NCBI RefSeq assembly: GCF_000420745.1
Contig: NZ_ATVN01000017.1
Span: 1-64,000 of the forward strand
Source: Pseudorhodobacter ferrugineus DSM 5888
GTDB taxonomy: Bacteria; Pseudomonadota; Alphaproteobacteria; Rhodobacterales; Rhodobacteraceae
Length of the DNA stretch: 64,000 bases
Reading direction: 5' to 3'
The position numbers were made by a program, and so were the translations under genes. Shown here piece after piece: positions 1 through 7,080 of the stretch; positions within the stretch are counted from its first letter, which is position 1, and every line of letters begins with the position of its first letter. The notes under the pieces were generated by a model, which saw only the letters and a program-made list of their open reading frames with translations, did no database searches and was not told where the DNA came from.

Positions 1-212
1 GCCTTGGCTTGCGCCTCAGCTTCAGCGGCCACCGCAGCTTCGGCATCTGCCTTGGCTTGCGCCTCGGCCTCAGCGGCCACCGCAGCTTCGGCATCCGCTT
101 TAGCCTGCGCCTCAGCTTCAGCGGCCACCGCAGCCTCTCCATCTGCCTTGGCTTGTGCCTCCGCCTCAGCAGCTACCGCAGCTTCGGCATCCGCTTTGGC
201 TTGCGCTTCTGC
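1..212 (-). repeat. 48-bp tandem repeat coding an alanine-rich linker
   Basis: Four near-identical 48-bp units (1-48, 49-96, 97-144, 145-192) and a partial fifth run in frame in the OmpA-like gene. Each encodes a 16-residue unit rich in Ala, Glu, Gln and Lys. The units differ at scattered, mostly third-position bases, so they are old enough to have diverged but are selected as protein. Copy number is likely to vary between strains. The array continues out of the window. Confidence 0.85.
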
Positions 213-443
213 TGCGAGGGCTGCTGCCGCCGCATCCATATCTTCTTGGATCTTTTGGGCTTGCGCGATCACATCGGCGTTCAACGGATCACACACCAAA
301 TCCGCCGTCGGCTCGCACAATACGGTCCCATCTGCCGCGATAATCGTGCCAACATCCGTCAGGGTTTGTGCCATCAACGGCCAAGGATGCACGTTCATCA
401 ATGCCACAGAAATTGCCGCCGTAGAATTCAACACTCGTTTCAT
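1..443 (-). CDS. OmpA-family-like outer-membrane protein, N-terminal part (cut by window edge)
   Basis: Reading the minus strand from the ATG at 443 gives an open frame of about 147 codons that leaves the window. It starts with a signal-peptide-like leader (MKRVLNSTAAISVALMN, then a likely cleavage near PLMAQ), followed by a short TLTDVGTIIAADGTVLCEP segment with two cysteines (C46 and C56). After that comes a long Ala/Glu/Gln/Lys-rich stretch built from 16-residue repeats (ADAEAAVAAEAEAQAK type), predicted helical or coiled coil. This leader plus charged Ala-rich linker is what I know from Roseobacter OmpA-domain proteins, where the linker precedes a peptidoglycan-binding OmpA domain. That domain would lie outside the window and is not seen, so the family name is inference. 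The plus-strand Ala/Ser-rich frame over the same bases is a shadow. Confidence 0.7.
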   Translation of the reverse strand, partial: MKRVLNSTAAISVALMNVHPWPLMAQTLTDVGTIIAADGTVLCEPTADLVCDPLNADVIAQAQKIQEDMDAAAAALAAEAQAKADAEAAVAAEAEAQAKADGEAAVAAEAEAQAKADAEAAVAAEAEAQAKADAEAAVAAEAEAQAK

Positions 444-658
444 CAAGGACCCTTTCAAGATCAACGCGCCACTCCGTACCACGCCATCGGATGCAGAACG
501 ACTCGGGGCGGCTTGGGTTGGCTCTACAGCCAAAGTCCACCAAACCGCTTTGTTATGCGATAGCAATCCAGCCAAAAATAGTCGCTATACCATAGCATCA
601 ACCCAGATCCCCCCGATCAGTTCCACACACTTGGAATTGCACAGGCAAAAAACGGGGG
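444..658. other. Intergenic, promoter side of the OmpA-like gene
   Basis: This stretch lies between the start of the OmpA-like gene and the left inverted repeat of the IS remnant. I see no convincing ORF and no EcfG-type or NNR-type box. It must hold the promoter of the minus-strand gene, but I cannot assign it. Confidence 0.4.
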
Positions 659-1513
659 TGCGGGCGAAAACTTGGACTATCTTGGAGATAGTTCACGTCT
701 CGCTACGAAGAGCGAATGCGCGCGTTTGAGCTTTATATCAAGCGCGTGCGGGCCACCATCCGTGAGGTTGTGTATCCATTGAAGAATACCCCGAAGGGCT
801 GGCATCGAGACTATGAGCGTCGGCAGGATTTGCAGGTCCGTTCAGTGCCGCGCCCGCCTAAATTCTCGGCAGCACAAAGGCGGGTGCCGGTAGAGTATTT
901 TGCCAGCCAAGGGCGCTGCATTTCATGGACACCGCGTGCCTTAGGCTTACTGGCCGGGCTAGGCTGACGGCCGGGCGGCGCGAGGCCTTTCCTGAGGCCG
1001 GGACGGTTTCCACCGGGGCAAATGGAGCAGGAAATCACTCTGACGCCTTGAGACAAGCTGCTGTGGTTGGACTTTATAGCCGTCAAGAAAGTGCGCAGGC
1101 TTTGGCAAAAAAGGTCGGAGTTAGCAGGCCGACGCTCTATGCTTGATGTAGCGGTTGAGACCATCGCAGACCGCGAAGTGCTACCCATAATCCACAGGGA
1201 TCGCGCAAGCCACTATCGCTGGCGCGTCTGGCTGGAACGTATAAAGGCAGCAAAGCTCGTTCGTTCGATGCAACGAAAGGCGAGCTCGCAAGACAATGCC
1301 GCATCTGAAGGCGTCTTCGGTCGCCTGAAGACCAAGCTCTTCTATTCTCGTGATTGGCAGCCCTTCACCGCGGCCCAGTTTATTGACGAGGCTGACGCCT
1401 ACACCCGCTGGTATAACGAAACACGCATCAATATACCCCTTGGTCGAAGCCCAATCGAATACCGTAAAAGCCTCGGCCTTATGCCGTGAAAACAGTCCAA
1501 GTTTTTGTCCGCA
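659..1513 (+). mobile_element. Internally deleted IS3-family insertion sequence
   Basis: The ends are imperfect inverted repeats: TGCGGGCGAAAACTTGGACT at 659-678 and its near complement at 1494-1513 (18 of 20 positions match). They start TG and end CA, as in the IS3 family. Between them lie fragments of both IS3 reading frames. At about 855 bp the element is far shorter than a typical IS3 element of roughly 1.2-1.5 kb, because the middle, including most of the catalytic core of OrfB, is missing. No flanking target duplication is evident (the adjacent triplets differ), which suggests an old insertion or later rearrangement. It cannot be autonomous, but its ends could still be mobilised by a related transposase. 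Confidence 0.8.
716..1489 (+). pseudogene. IS3-family transposase OrfA/OrfB remnants
   Basis: From 716 the frame reads like the helix-turn-helix repeats of IS3 OrfA (MRAFELYIK, then a YERRQDLQV-like stretch). The frame shifts near 960. A second OrfA-like helix-turn-helix (RQAAVVGLYSRQESAQALAK, then VGVSRPTLYA) follows in another frame and stops at 1146. Immediately afterwards, in the first frame, the carboxy-terminal part of the DDE integrase appears: HRDRASHYRW, DNAASEGVFGRLK with the last catalytic Glu region, and WYNETRINIPLGRSPIEYR. The first two catalytic aspartates and roughly 200 residues between OrfA and this tail are absent. The genes are clearly dead through deletion plus frameshift. 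Confidence 0.8.
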
Positions 1514-1777
1514 CAGACGGTAAATCCAGTGTCTGAAACCTTGTCCAACACCGCCCAATCCCAACAACATTTTCCATGTTTAAGGAACGTGCGCCAAGGG
1601 TCAAACGCTTTGTGGCTGGTTCTGCGGGCCAGTGGCGCAACTCTGCTGCATCAAAGGCAACTGCTGGTGGCTGGCTAATGAAATCCAAATGTCACGGGAA
1701 CCGAATGGGATGTCAGGTGTTAGAACCACAAGCAGGCCATCTCTCTCCCACGTTGTTCCCTCGGCGTTATGGCCTAC
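1514..1777. other. Intergenic, no recognisable gene
   Basis: Between the right end of the IS remnant and the flavoprotein pseudogene I find only short overlapping frames without recognisable motifs, for example a minus-strand frame at 1479-1688. It may be eroded insertion or gene debris. Confidence 0.4.
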
Positions 1778-2401
1778 TTATTGCAAAGAACCTGTCCCGT
1801 ATCTTTGCACAACACCCCGCATCTTGACCATCAGGATGCGGGGCACGTGTTTTGTTGCGGCTGTCCTTTTTCCGGTCTTGTCACGCGAACCGCAGCCCTT
1901 AACCCGCGCGGTCCTTGATGTGCGACGAAAACGCCGTCGCTCAATGCCACGCGCAGGCGCCCATGACCCCGGCGGGTCACTATCATCCTGATTTACCGGA
2001 AAGCCGCCGGTGCTCGCTTGGCAAATGGCCCGCAAGGCGGGTTTTAAACCTGCTTCCAAAGTCGGGTAGTAAAAAGGCATCTCCAGCAGGCTGGAAGCTG
2101 TTTCGCCGCGCTGTTTCGCCCATGCCAACAGATGCGCCATGTGATCGCCACCGGGGCAAAACAGCTCTGCCCCGATCAGCTGCCCATCAGGTTTGGCGGC
2201 ATAAAGCCGGACAAACCGGCAATCCCTTGCAGCGTCCCTGCGACAAACCTGTCCCGCTCTGCCCGCAGTGGCACAGACTGTTCCGGCAAATTTATCATCC
2301 ATAAGTAGGGTTTTGGCCCCTTCCGACCGGGCCGCGCGTTCGACCAAAAGCCCGGCAGTGCCTGCACCGATGATTGCAACGTCACATCTATGGATCACCA
2401 T
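1778..2401 (-). pseudogene. Dihydrolipoamide-dehydrogenase-like flavoprotein, internally deleted
   Basis: The first ~45 residues are the FAD-binding Rossmann start of the pyridine nucleotide-disulfide oxidoreductase family (CDVAIIGAGTAGL, later DDKFAGTVCAT). After residue ~60 the frame jumps to the C-terminal dimerisation region (FVRLYAAKPDGQLIGAELF, CPGGDHMAHLLAWA, EMPFYYPTLEAGLKPAL). A normal protein of this family is about 450-480 residues, so some 300, including the NAD domain and most of the active site, are gone. The conserved part ends near 2005. The rest of the frame is low-complexity Arg-rich read-through that runs across a hairpin at 1815-1843, so the native stop also appears lost. 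It lies divergently from the hemerythrin gene. Confidence 0.75.
1815..1843 (-). terminator. Hairpin at the 3' end of the flavoprotein pseudogene
   Basis: A perfect 9-bp stem (CCCCGCATC at 1815-1823 and its complement at 1835-1843) encloses an 11-nt loop. It lies just past the end of recognisable homology in the minus-strand pseudogene, where a Rho-independent terminator would be expected, but inside the read-through reading frame. A clear U-tract is lacking. Confidence 0.5.
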
Positions 2402-2451
2402 GAAAACGCCGTTTTATTCGCAGGGCGTGCGATGGCGTTCCCGCAGTTTTG

Positions 2452-2477
2452 GGAACCATCCGCCCAACGTCCACGTT
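2452..2477 (+). promoter_or_regulatory. EcfG-type general stress promoter of the hemerythrin gene
   Basis: GGAAC at 2452-2456 and CGTT at 2474-2477 are separated by 17 bases. This matches the known alphaproteobacterial EcfG consensus (GGAAC-N16/17-CGTT). It sits about 35 bp upstream of the hemerythrin start. Confidence 0.75.
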
Positions 2478-2511
2478 TGCCCCCGCAAACCCAAATCAAT
2501 CGGAGAAAATT

Positions 2512-2988
2512 ATGCCAACGATTTATGACGCGATAAAAAACGACCACGATGCCCACCGCGATCTTCTTGCCACGATTGCGGACGGTTCCAAAACCAAGGC
2601 CGCGCGCAAAAAAGCGTGGGAAGACTTTTATCACGATGTCAAAGCCCATGCCGCCGCCGAGGAAGAGACATTCTATTCCAAACTGATTTCAAAAACTTGG
2701 GGTCAAGACACCGCGCGCCATTCGGTTCACGAGCATCAACAGCTTGATGATTTGATGGAAGACCTGAACAAAACGGCAATTGATGCCGACGGTTGGTTGG
2801 ATAAATTCAACACGCTGCACCACGATTACAACCACCATATCGACGAAGAAGAAGATGAGGTCTTTACCCGCGCGCGCGACGTGATTTCAACGGACGAACT
2901 CGAAGGCTATGGCAGCCGTTTCTTGAAGCGGAAAGAGGAAGAGGCCGGTCTGATCGACAAGAAAAAGGCCGACAAGCTGGAAGACTGA
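2512..2988 (+). CDS. Hemerythrin HHE domain protein
   Basis: A 158-residue cytoplasmic four-helix protein with the HHE cation-binding pattern. His/Glu residues occur as NDHDAHRD near residue 10, FYHDVKAHAAAEEE near 45, HEHQQLDDL near 75 and HHDYNHHIDEEEDEVF near 107. These are the ligands of a non-heme di-iron site expected to bind O2, NO or to sense iron/oxidative stress. The ATG at 2512 follows a GGAGA ribosome site. The longer frame from 2449 would start inside the promoter and is rejected. An EcfG-type promoter lies directly upstream and a hairpin directly downstream, so it looks monocistronic and stress-induced. The C-terminal Lys/Glu-rich tail is typical. The exact ligand bound cannot be told from sequence. 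Confidence 0.9.
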   Translation: MPTIYDAIKNDHDAHRDLLATIADGSKTKAARKKAWEDFYHDVKAHAAAEEETFYSKLISKTWGQDTARHSVHEHQQLDDLMEDLNKTAIDADGWLDKFNTLHHDYNHHIDEEEDEVFTRARDVISTDELEGYGSRFLKRKEEEAGLIDKKKADKLED

Positions 2989-3001
2989 CGCAATAGACCC
3001 G

Positions 3002-3033
3002 CCCCTTGCACCGCCGCATGGCCATGCAAGGGG
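3002..3033 (+). terminator. Terminator after hemerythrin gene
   Basis: CCCCTTGCA at 3002-3010 pairs perfectly with TGCAAGGGG at 3025-3033 around a 14-nt loop, 13 bp past the hemerythrin stop. It could also serve the converging minus-strand unit. Confidence 0.6.
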
Positions 3034-3062
3034 GCGCGGTTTGGCAAGGATGCCACGCCGTC

Positions 3063-3256
3063 TTAAATCCGCCTGCGCGGTTCACCGTTACCAACATCGA
3101 CCTGTGCGTCCGGTGTCGGATCGGCGCGGTTGCGCTTTTCATCCCAGTCGGGGTCTTGGCGCTTGATCCGCGCCGAAATCATTTTTGCAAGCGGCAGCCC
3201 AAGCCCGAAACCAAAGTCCATGTCATCATAGCAACAAACAAGCTTAATCTATCCAT
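3063..3256 (-). pseudogene. Small membrane protein gene broken by deletion/frameshift
   Basis: From an ATG at 3256 the minus strand reads MDRLSLFVAMMT, the usual start of a ~70-residue Rhodobacteraceae membrane protein I recognise by pattern. It then runs out of frame and stops after about 25 codons. In the next frame the sequence resumes as GFGLGLPLAKMISARIKRQD, then PDWDEKRNRADPT and a stop at 3063; this corresponds to the second half of the same family. The middle, about 25 residues including most of the first membrane helix and loop, appears deleted with loss of frame. Alternatively translation could start at the internal ATG at 3221, giving 52 residues. The family memory is mine and unverified. 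Confidence 0.5.
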
Positions 3257-3277
3257 GAGTAAGGTCTTTTCGTTCTC

Positions 3278-3736
3278 TCAGTCAGCTTGGGACACCGCCG
3301 CCGCAACCTGATGTTCAATCTTGTCGATCGGTTGATTGGTCAGGTGTTTTGGAATTTCGATCACCAATTTATCCGCGACAGTCGAATGGATCGATGCGCG
3401 GAGCACCCCCAGAATTTGCGGTGCGGCGACGATCACCAACTGCTCAAACCGCCCGGCATGGGCGCGGTGGTAAAGCAGGTCCGCCAAATCAATGGCAAAG
3501 CGTTCTTTGGCCAGCTCATGCCAATCGGTATCCGCCATCGCCGACACACCGTGACCTACGCTTTCCTGCACCCGACCGGGGCGGTTCGCGGCCTGCTCTC
3601 GGGTCGGGGGGTTGTCTTGTTCATCCTTACGAATGACGCGCAGGTCAAGGTTGGTCTCATCCCCGTCATTGACAAGAAACAGGGCCTTTTCGCCATCCGC
3701 CACCAATACCCAAGCGCCGTTTTTCAGCTTGGCCAT
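3278..3736 (-). CDS. Host attachment family protein
   Basis: A 152-residue protein matching the host-attachment family (named for an Agrobacterium plant-attachment gene). It opens with KNGAWVLVADGEKALFLVND, has a central Asp-rich strand, then FAIDLADLLYHRAHAGRFEQ and LVIVAAPQILGVLR, and a C-terminal EIPKHLTNQPIDKIEHQV. The architecture resembles the eRF1/Pelota-type domain 2 fold seen in this family; the biochemical role is unknown. It lies 3 bp downstream of a 65-codon gene and shares its EcfG-type promoter at 3970-3994, pointing to a stress-induced role rather than literal attachment. Confidence 0.85.
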   Translation of the reverse strand: MAKLKNGAWVLVADGEKALFLVNDGDETNLDLRVIRKDEQDNPPTREQAANRPGRVQESVGHGVSAMADTDWHELAKERFAIDLADLLYHRAHAGRFEQLVIVAAPQILGVLRASIHSTVADKLVIEIPKHLTNQPIDKIEHQVAAAVSQAD

Positions 3737-3739
3737 CGC

Positions 3740-3937
3740 CTATGACCCCTTTTCTTTTTCATCGGATTTGTTGACACGCGTCGCACCCGCAGGTCGCTCG
3801 GTCGCGCGCTTCAACTCATCTTGCGTGCCGATGTCACGGGCCAAACGCCCGCCATCGCGCCCGCCTTGTGAAACCGTTCCAGTCGCGCCAAACGCGCCGT
3901 TGGGGCTGTCTTTTTTAGGTGTTTTTTCGCTGGCCAT
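3740..3937 (-). CDS. Small charged hypothetical protein
   Basis: A 65-residue, highly charged soluble protein (starts MASEKTPKKDSPNGAFGATG, ends in an Asp/Glu/Lys-rich tail) with no membrane segment or signal peptide. The low hydrophobic content and Gly/Asp/Lys/Arg richness suggest an intrinsically disordered stress peptide. An AGGAG ribosome site lies 7 bp before the ATG. An EcfG-type promoter begins about 33 bp upstream, and the host-attachment gene follows after 3 bp, so the two form an operon. I do not recognise a named family. Confidence 0.75.
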   Translation of the reverse strand: MASEKTPKKDSPNGAFGATGTVSQGGRDGGRLARDIGTQDELKRATERPAGATRVNKSDEKEKGS

Positions 3938-3969
3938 GGTAATTCTCCTGTTTGAGTGGCTATGATACT

Positions 3970-3994
3970 AACGCCTCGGCACGACCAAGGTTCC
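3970..3994 (-). promoter_or_regulatory. EcfG-type promoter of the host-attachment operon
   Basis: On the minus strand GGAAC (3994-3990) and CGTT (3973-3970) are separated by 16 bases. This is an exact match to the EcfG consensus, about 33 bp upstream of the 65-codon gene. Confidence 0.75.
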
Positions 3995-4052
3995 GAAAAT
4001 TCACCCCCTGCCCCACCGGCGGGCGTGGGGTTTCGCACGAAAATGCAGTTTT

Positions 4053-4229
4053 CTAAGCCGGTAGCGGCGGAGGGTCTGGCAACTCGATCGGCGGCAAATC
4101 AGGGGCTTCGACCGGCGGGTCGACAGGGCGTTCCGACGGCGCATTCACAGGCAAGTCAGGTGGCGCGTCATCCGGCACCTCGACGGGCGCGTCAGGCTGA
4201 TAAGGGTCGGGTTTTTGGGGCGTTGTCAT
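4053..4229 (-). CDS. Proline-rich 58-residue peptide
   Basis: An ATG at 4229, preceded by an AAGGAA ribosome site, opens 58 codons to a TAG at 4053. The product (MTTPQKPDPYQPDAPVEVP, then repeated Pro-Asp/Glu/Val runs such as VEAPDLPPIELPDPPPLP) is about one-third proline and acidic, with no hydrophobic segment, so it should be disordered. The repeated D/E-x-P-P pattern and a good ribosome site favour a real gene. It lies between the stress genes and OYE in the same orientation. No function can be assigned. Confidence 0.6.
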   Translation of the reverse strand: MTTPQKPDPYQPDAPVEVPDDAPPDLPVNAPSERPVDPPVEAPDLPPIELPDPPPLPA

Positions 4230-4274
4230 GATATATTCCTTTCGGCCTTGGCAAAAAAAGGGGCGGTGCCGGCC

Positions 4275-5378
4275 TTATTGCGCGCCGTCTTTCGCGCCCA
4301 GAAACGGGTAATCCGTATAGCCGTGTTCATCACCGCCATAGAAGGTATCCTGATCCGGCGTGTTCAACGTTGCGCCCAGCCGGAACCGTTCAGGTAGGTC
4401 GGGATTGGCAAGGAAAGGCCGACCAAAAGCCACAGCATCGGACGCGCCTTCGCCAATCGCTGCTGCGGCTGACTGCGCATCATAGCCGCCATTCGCAATG
4501 TAAAATCCGCCCCATTCCTTGCGAAGCCGGCCCAGCAAGGCTTTGCCATCCTCTACATCCTTGCTGCCCGGAAAAGATTCCACGACATGCAGATAGGCCA
4601 GATTATGGCCGCTCAGCATCTTGTATACGGCACCAAACAGGGCCTCGGGGTCGCTGTCGGAAATATCATTGGCCTGCCCCAAGGGCGACAGGCGCACGCC
4701 AACGCGGCTGCTGGGCCAAACCAGCTTTACCGCATCCAGCACTTCATCTAAAAACCGCATTCGGCTCTTGGCCGCGCCGCCATAATCATCCGTCCGGTCG
4801 TTCACGCCGTCTTGCAAAAACTGGTCAAGCAAATAACCATTGGCACCGTGAACCTCGATCCCGTCGAAATTCGCTTTTCTGGCCCATTCCGCGGCACTGC
4901 GGTAATCCTGCACCGTACGGGCAATTTCTTCGACACTCAACGCGCGGGGTTTGGAACAATCTTCAAAACCCTCGGCTGTAAAGGTCTGGGTGTGCGCCGC
5001 ACGATCCGACGATGATACAGGCCCCGCCCCATCCGGCAGCAAAGACGTGTGGCTGATCCGGCCAACATGCCAAAGCTGGCAAAAGATGCGCCCCCCCTTT
5101 GCGTGAACGGCGTCAGTGATCTTGTGCCAAGCCTCGGCTTGCGCTTCGTTGTAAATCCCAGGCGTGTCCAGATAGCCCTTGCCCATAGCCGAGATCTGGG
5201 TCGCCTCTGACACAATCAACCCCGCCGAAGCGCGCTGTGCATAATAGGTTTGCGCCATGTCCTTTGGCACGCCGTCCGCCCCCGCGCGGTTGCGGGTCAA
5301 TGGCGCCATCAGCACTCGGTTGGGCAGGCTGTGAATCCCCATCTGAACAGGATCAAATAAAATCTGTGTCTTGGTCAT
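4275..5378 (-). CDS. Alkene reductase, Old Yellow Enzyme family
   Basis: A 367-residue FMN-dependent NAD(P)H:alkene oxidoreductase of the N-ethylmaleimide reductase type. Family marks are the N-terminal LPNRVLMAPLTRNRA, the substrate-binding HGANGYLLDQFLQDGVNDRT (His/Asn pair), the DDYGG loop after it, and the C-terminal VAFGRPFLANPDLPERF. It reduces activated C=C bonds and nitro compounds in the cytoplasm, often in detoxification of electrophiles. The start is placed at the ATG at 5378 (MTKTQILFDPVQMG) preceded by GGAG; the frame extends 39 codons further but those residues are not family-like. A weaker EcfG-type promoter candidate lies upstream. Confidence 0.93.
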   Translation of the reverse strand: MTKTQILFDPVQMGIHSLPNRVLMAPLTRNRAGADGVPKDMAQTYYAQRASAGLIVSEATQISAMGKGYLDTPGIYNEAQAEAWHKITDAVHAKGGRIFCQLWHVGRISHTSLLPDGAGPVSSSDRAAHTQTFTAEGFEDCSKPRALSVEEIARTVQDYRSAAEWARKANFDGIEVHGANGYLLDQFLQDGVNDRTDDYGGAAKSRMRFLDEVLDAVKLVWPSSRVGVRLSPLGQANDISDSDPEALFGAVYKMLSGHNLAYLHVVESFPGSKDVEDGKALLGRLRKEWGGFYIANGGYDAQSAAAAIGEGASDAVAFGRPFLANPDLPERFRLGATLNTPDQDTFYGGDEHGYTDYPFLGAKDGAQ

Positions 5379-5409
5379 ATCGCGCTCCGTTCCATTAGGG
5401 TCATGGGTT

Positions 5410-5434
5410 AACCGATAAGGCGCAGAGCAGTTCC
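5410..5434 (-). promoter_or_regulatory. Possible EcfG-type promoter of the alkene reductase
   Basis: Minus-strand GGAAC (5434-5430) is followed after 16 bases by GGTT (5413-5410), one base off the CGTT consensus. Position about 30 bp upstream of the gene and the pattern of neighbouring genes support it, but a single match of this quality could be chance. Confidence 0.4.
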
Positions 5435-5526
5435 ATTCCAATTCGCGATCACACAAGACACCAAAGCCGCGACGCATTGGTGCGCTGACCGCCAAACCGT
5501 TTGCAAAAGCATCTTATAACCGGACA

Positions 5527-7071
5527 TCACAACAGCCACTCAACCGGCAGCCAACCGATAAGCGCTATGGCGATGCGCCTGACAAGGGTGGTTCCAGGTT
5601 CATGCTTACAAACTTCGCCGCTTTCAGGCGCGATCCAAACCAGCCTCAGCCCGCGTTTTTCAACGCGCCATGCAATTCCGGCCAAACCTTGATCAAATGC
5701 GCTGTGCAAACCATTGGCCATGTCTTCGCTTTGGATCAGCAGCCCCATTTCTGTATTCAACGTGGTAGAGCGCGGGTCGAAATTGAACGAGCCGATAAAG
5801 ATGCGCTTGCCATCAACCGCAAAGGTCTTGGCGTGCAAGCTGGACCCGGATGATCCAAACGGGCCGATCTTGGCTTTTGGAATTTTGGTGCCGGGTTGGG
5901 CGTGTAATTCAAAAAGGCCGACACCCCTGCGCAGCATCTGCATCCGCCGCTTGGCATAACCGGCATGGACGGGCAGCATATCCGTGGCATCAAGCGAGTT
6001 CGTCAACATACGCACCGAAACCCCTTTGGCCGTAAGTTTGGCAAAGGCATTGACCCCCGCCCGCCCCGGCACAAGATAGGGTGAAATGCCGTCAAATTTC
6101 GTCTCGATCTTCCCCACAGCTTTCATCAGGCGCACGGCAAGCAGGTCTTCACGCGGAACGGCACCTTCCCCTTTCACAGGGTCATCACTGATCAGCAGCA
6201 CATGCGCCCATTCCAACCCCAGATCACCTTTGGCCAATGCGGATTCAAACTCTGCACTCTCTGTCAGATTGCAATAATCGGCATATTGTGGATCGCCTTC
6301 AAACCGCGCGAGCCCTTTGGCGATTGGATCAGCGCTATGGTTTTGACCCAGAACAAGGCTGGCCAAATGGACACAAGGCGCGGCCCAATATTTGTCGAAA
6401 TCGGCCGAAACTTCACTAACAATCGCGCCGATCGCCAACACGTCAAGATCAAAGAACAACACACTATTGCCAGTGCCATAATATTCATTCCCAACATTAC
6501 GCCCCCCCATGATGGTTGCATGGCCGTCAACGGTAAAGGATTTATTGTGCATCCGCCGGTTCAACCGAAAGAAATCAAACAGATGCGACAGACGCTTGAA
6601 CCGGCGCAGGTTAAAAGGGTTGTAAAGCCGTACCTCGATATTGGGATGGGCATTAAGCGCGGCCAGTTCCGGGTCGAGCCCCGTTGTGCCACTATCATCC
6701 AAAAGCAAGCGCACACGCACCCCTCGGTTTGCCGCACGCTGCAACGCATCAAGCAGCAAGTAGCCGGTCAAATCCGCGCGCCACGCATAATACTGCACAT
6801 CAATGGAAGAGACTGCCACATTGGCCAGAACGATGCGCGCCGCAAAGGCGGATTTCCCATGCTGCAACTGGGCCACCCCTGTTTTGCCTTGCGTCGGGTG
6901 ATCCATTGCCTGACCGGCCGCACGGGCCAAAGTACCGGTGGCTGATGGTGGCAAGGCCGCGCTGTTATCGCGCTGTTTTGCGACCGGCGGCGGAAAGGCC
7001 CTGCGGGCAAGCATGACCGCAGCCGCACAAGCAACGACCAACCCGATCACATATGCAAGCAAGACCAGCAT
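5527..7071 (-). CDS. Phospholipase D-like / cardiolipin synthase-type protein
   Basis: A 514-residue protein with one N-terminal membrane helix (residues about 1-22) and two PLD catalytic HKD motifs: HNKSFTVD at 175-182 and HAKTFAVD at 413-420, each with the following Gly/Ser-rich strand (MGGRN, GSFNFDPRS). Two HKD motifs on one chain form the phosphatidyl-transfer active site. The family includes ClsC-type cardiolipin synthases and other phospholipid-processing enzymes, so membrane phospholipid remodelling is likely. It lies 9 bp downstream of the endonuclease/phosphatase-like gene, apparently in one operon. Pairing of these two families also occurs elsewhere (inference from memory). Confidence 0.88.
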   Translation of the reverse strand: MLVLLAYVIGLVVACAAAVMLARRAFPPPVAKQRDNSAALPPSATGTLARAAGQAMDHPTQGKTGVAQLQHGKSAFAARIVLANVAVSSIDVQYYAWRADLTGYLLLDALQRAANRGVRVRLLLDDSGTTGLDPELAALNAHPNIEVRLYNPFNLRRFKRLSHLFDFFRLNRRMHNKSFTVDGHATIMGGRNVGNEYYGTGNSVLFFDLDVLAIGAIVSEVSADFDKYWAAPCVHLASLVLGQNHSADPIAKGLARFEGDPQYADYCNLTESAEFESALAKGDLGLEWAHVLLISDDPVKGEGAVPREDLLAVRLMKAVGKIETKFDGISPYLVPGRAGVNAFAKLTAKGVSVRMLTNSLDATDMLPVHAGYAKRRMQMLRRGVGLFELHAQPGTKIPKAKIGPFGSSGSSLHAKTFAVDGKRIFIGSFNFDPRSTTLNTEMGLLIQSEDMANGLHSAFDQGLAGIAWRVEKRGLRLVWIAPESGEVCKHEPGTTLVRRIAIALIGWLPVEWLL

Positions 7072-7080
7072 TCTGTACCC

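Noticed and set aside
1-212. Regularly spaced direct repeats resembling a CRISPR array
   Set aside because: Units are contiguous with no unique spacers, and they encode an in-frame alanine-rich protein repeat.
1479-1688. Minus-strand frame across the IS right end
   Set aside because: No recognisable motif and it crosses the inverted repeat; likely chance.
4030-4043. GTTTCGCACGAAAA resembling a parS half-palindrome
   Set aside because: Centre and right arm differ from the parS-like family and it is far from the partition genes.
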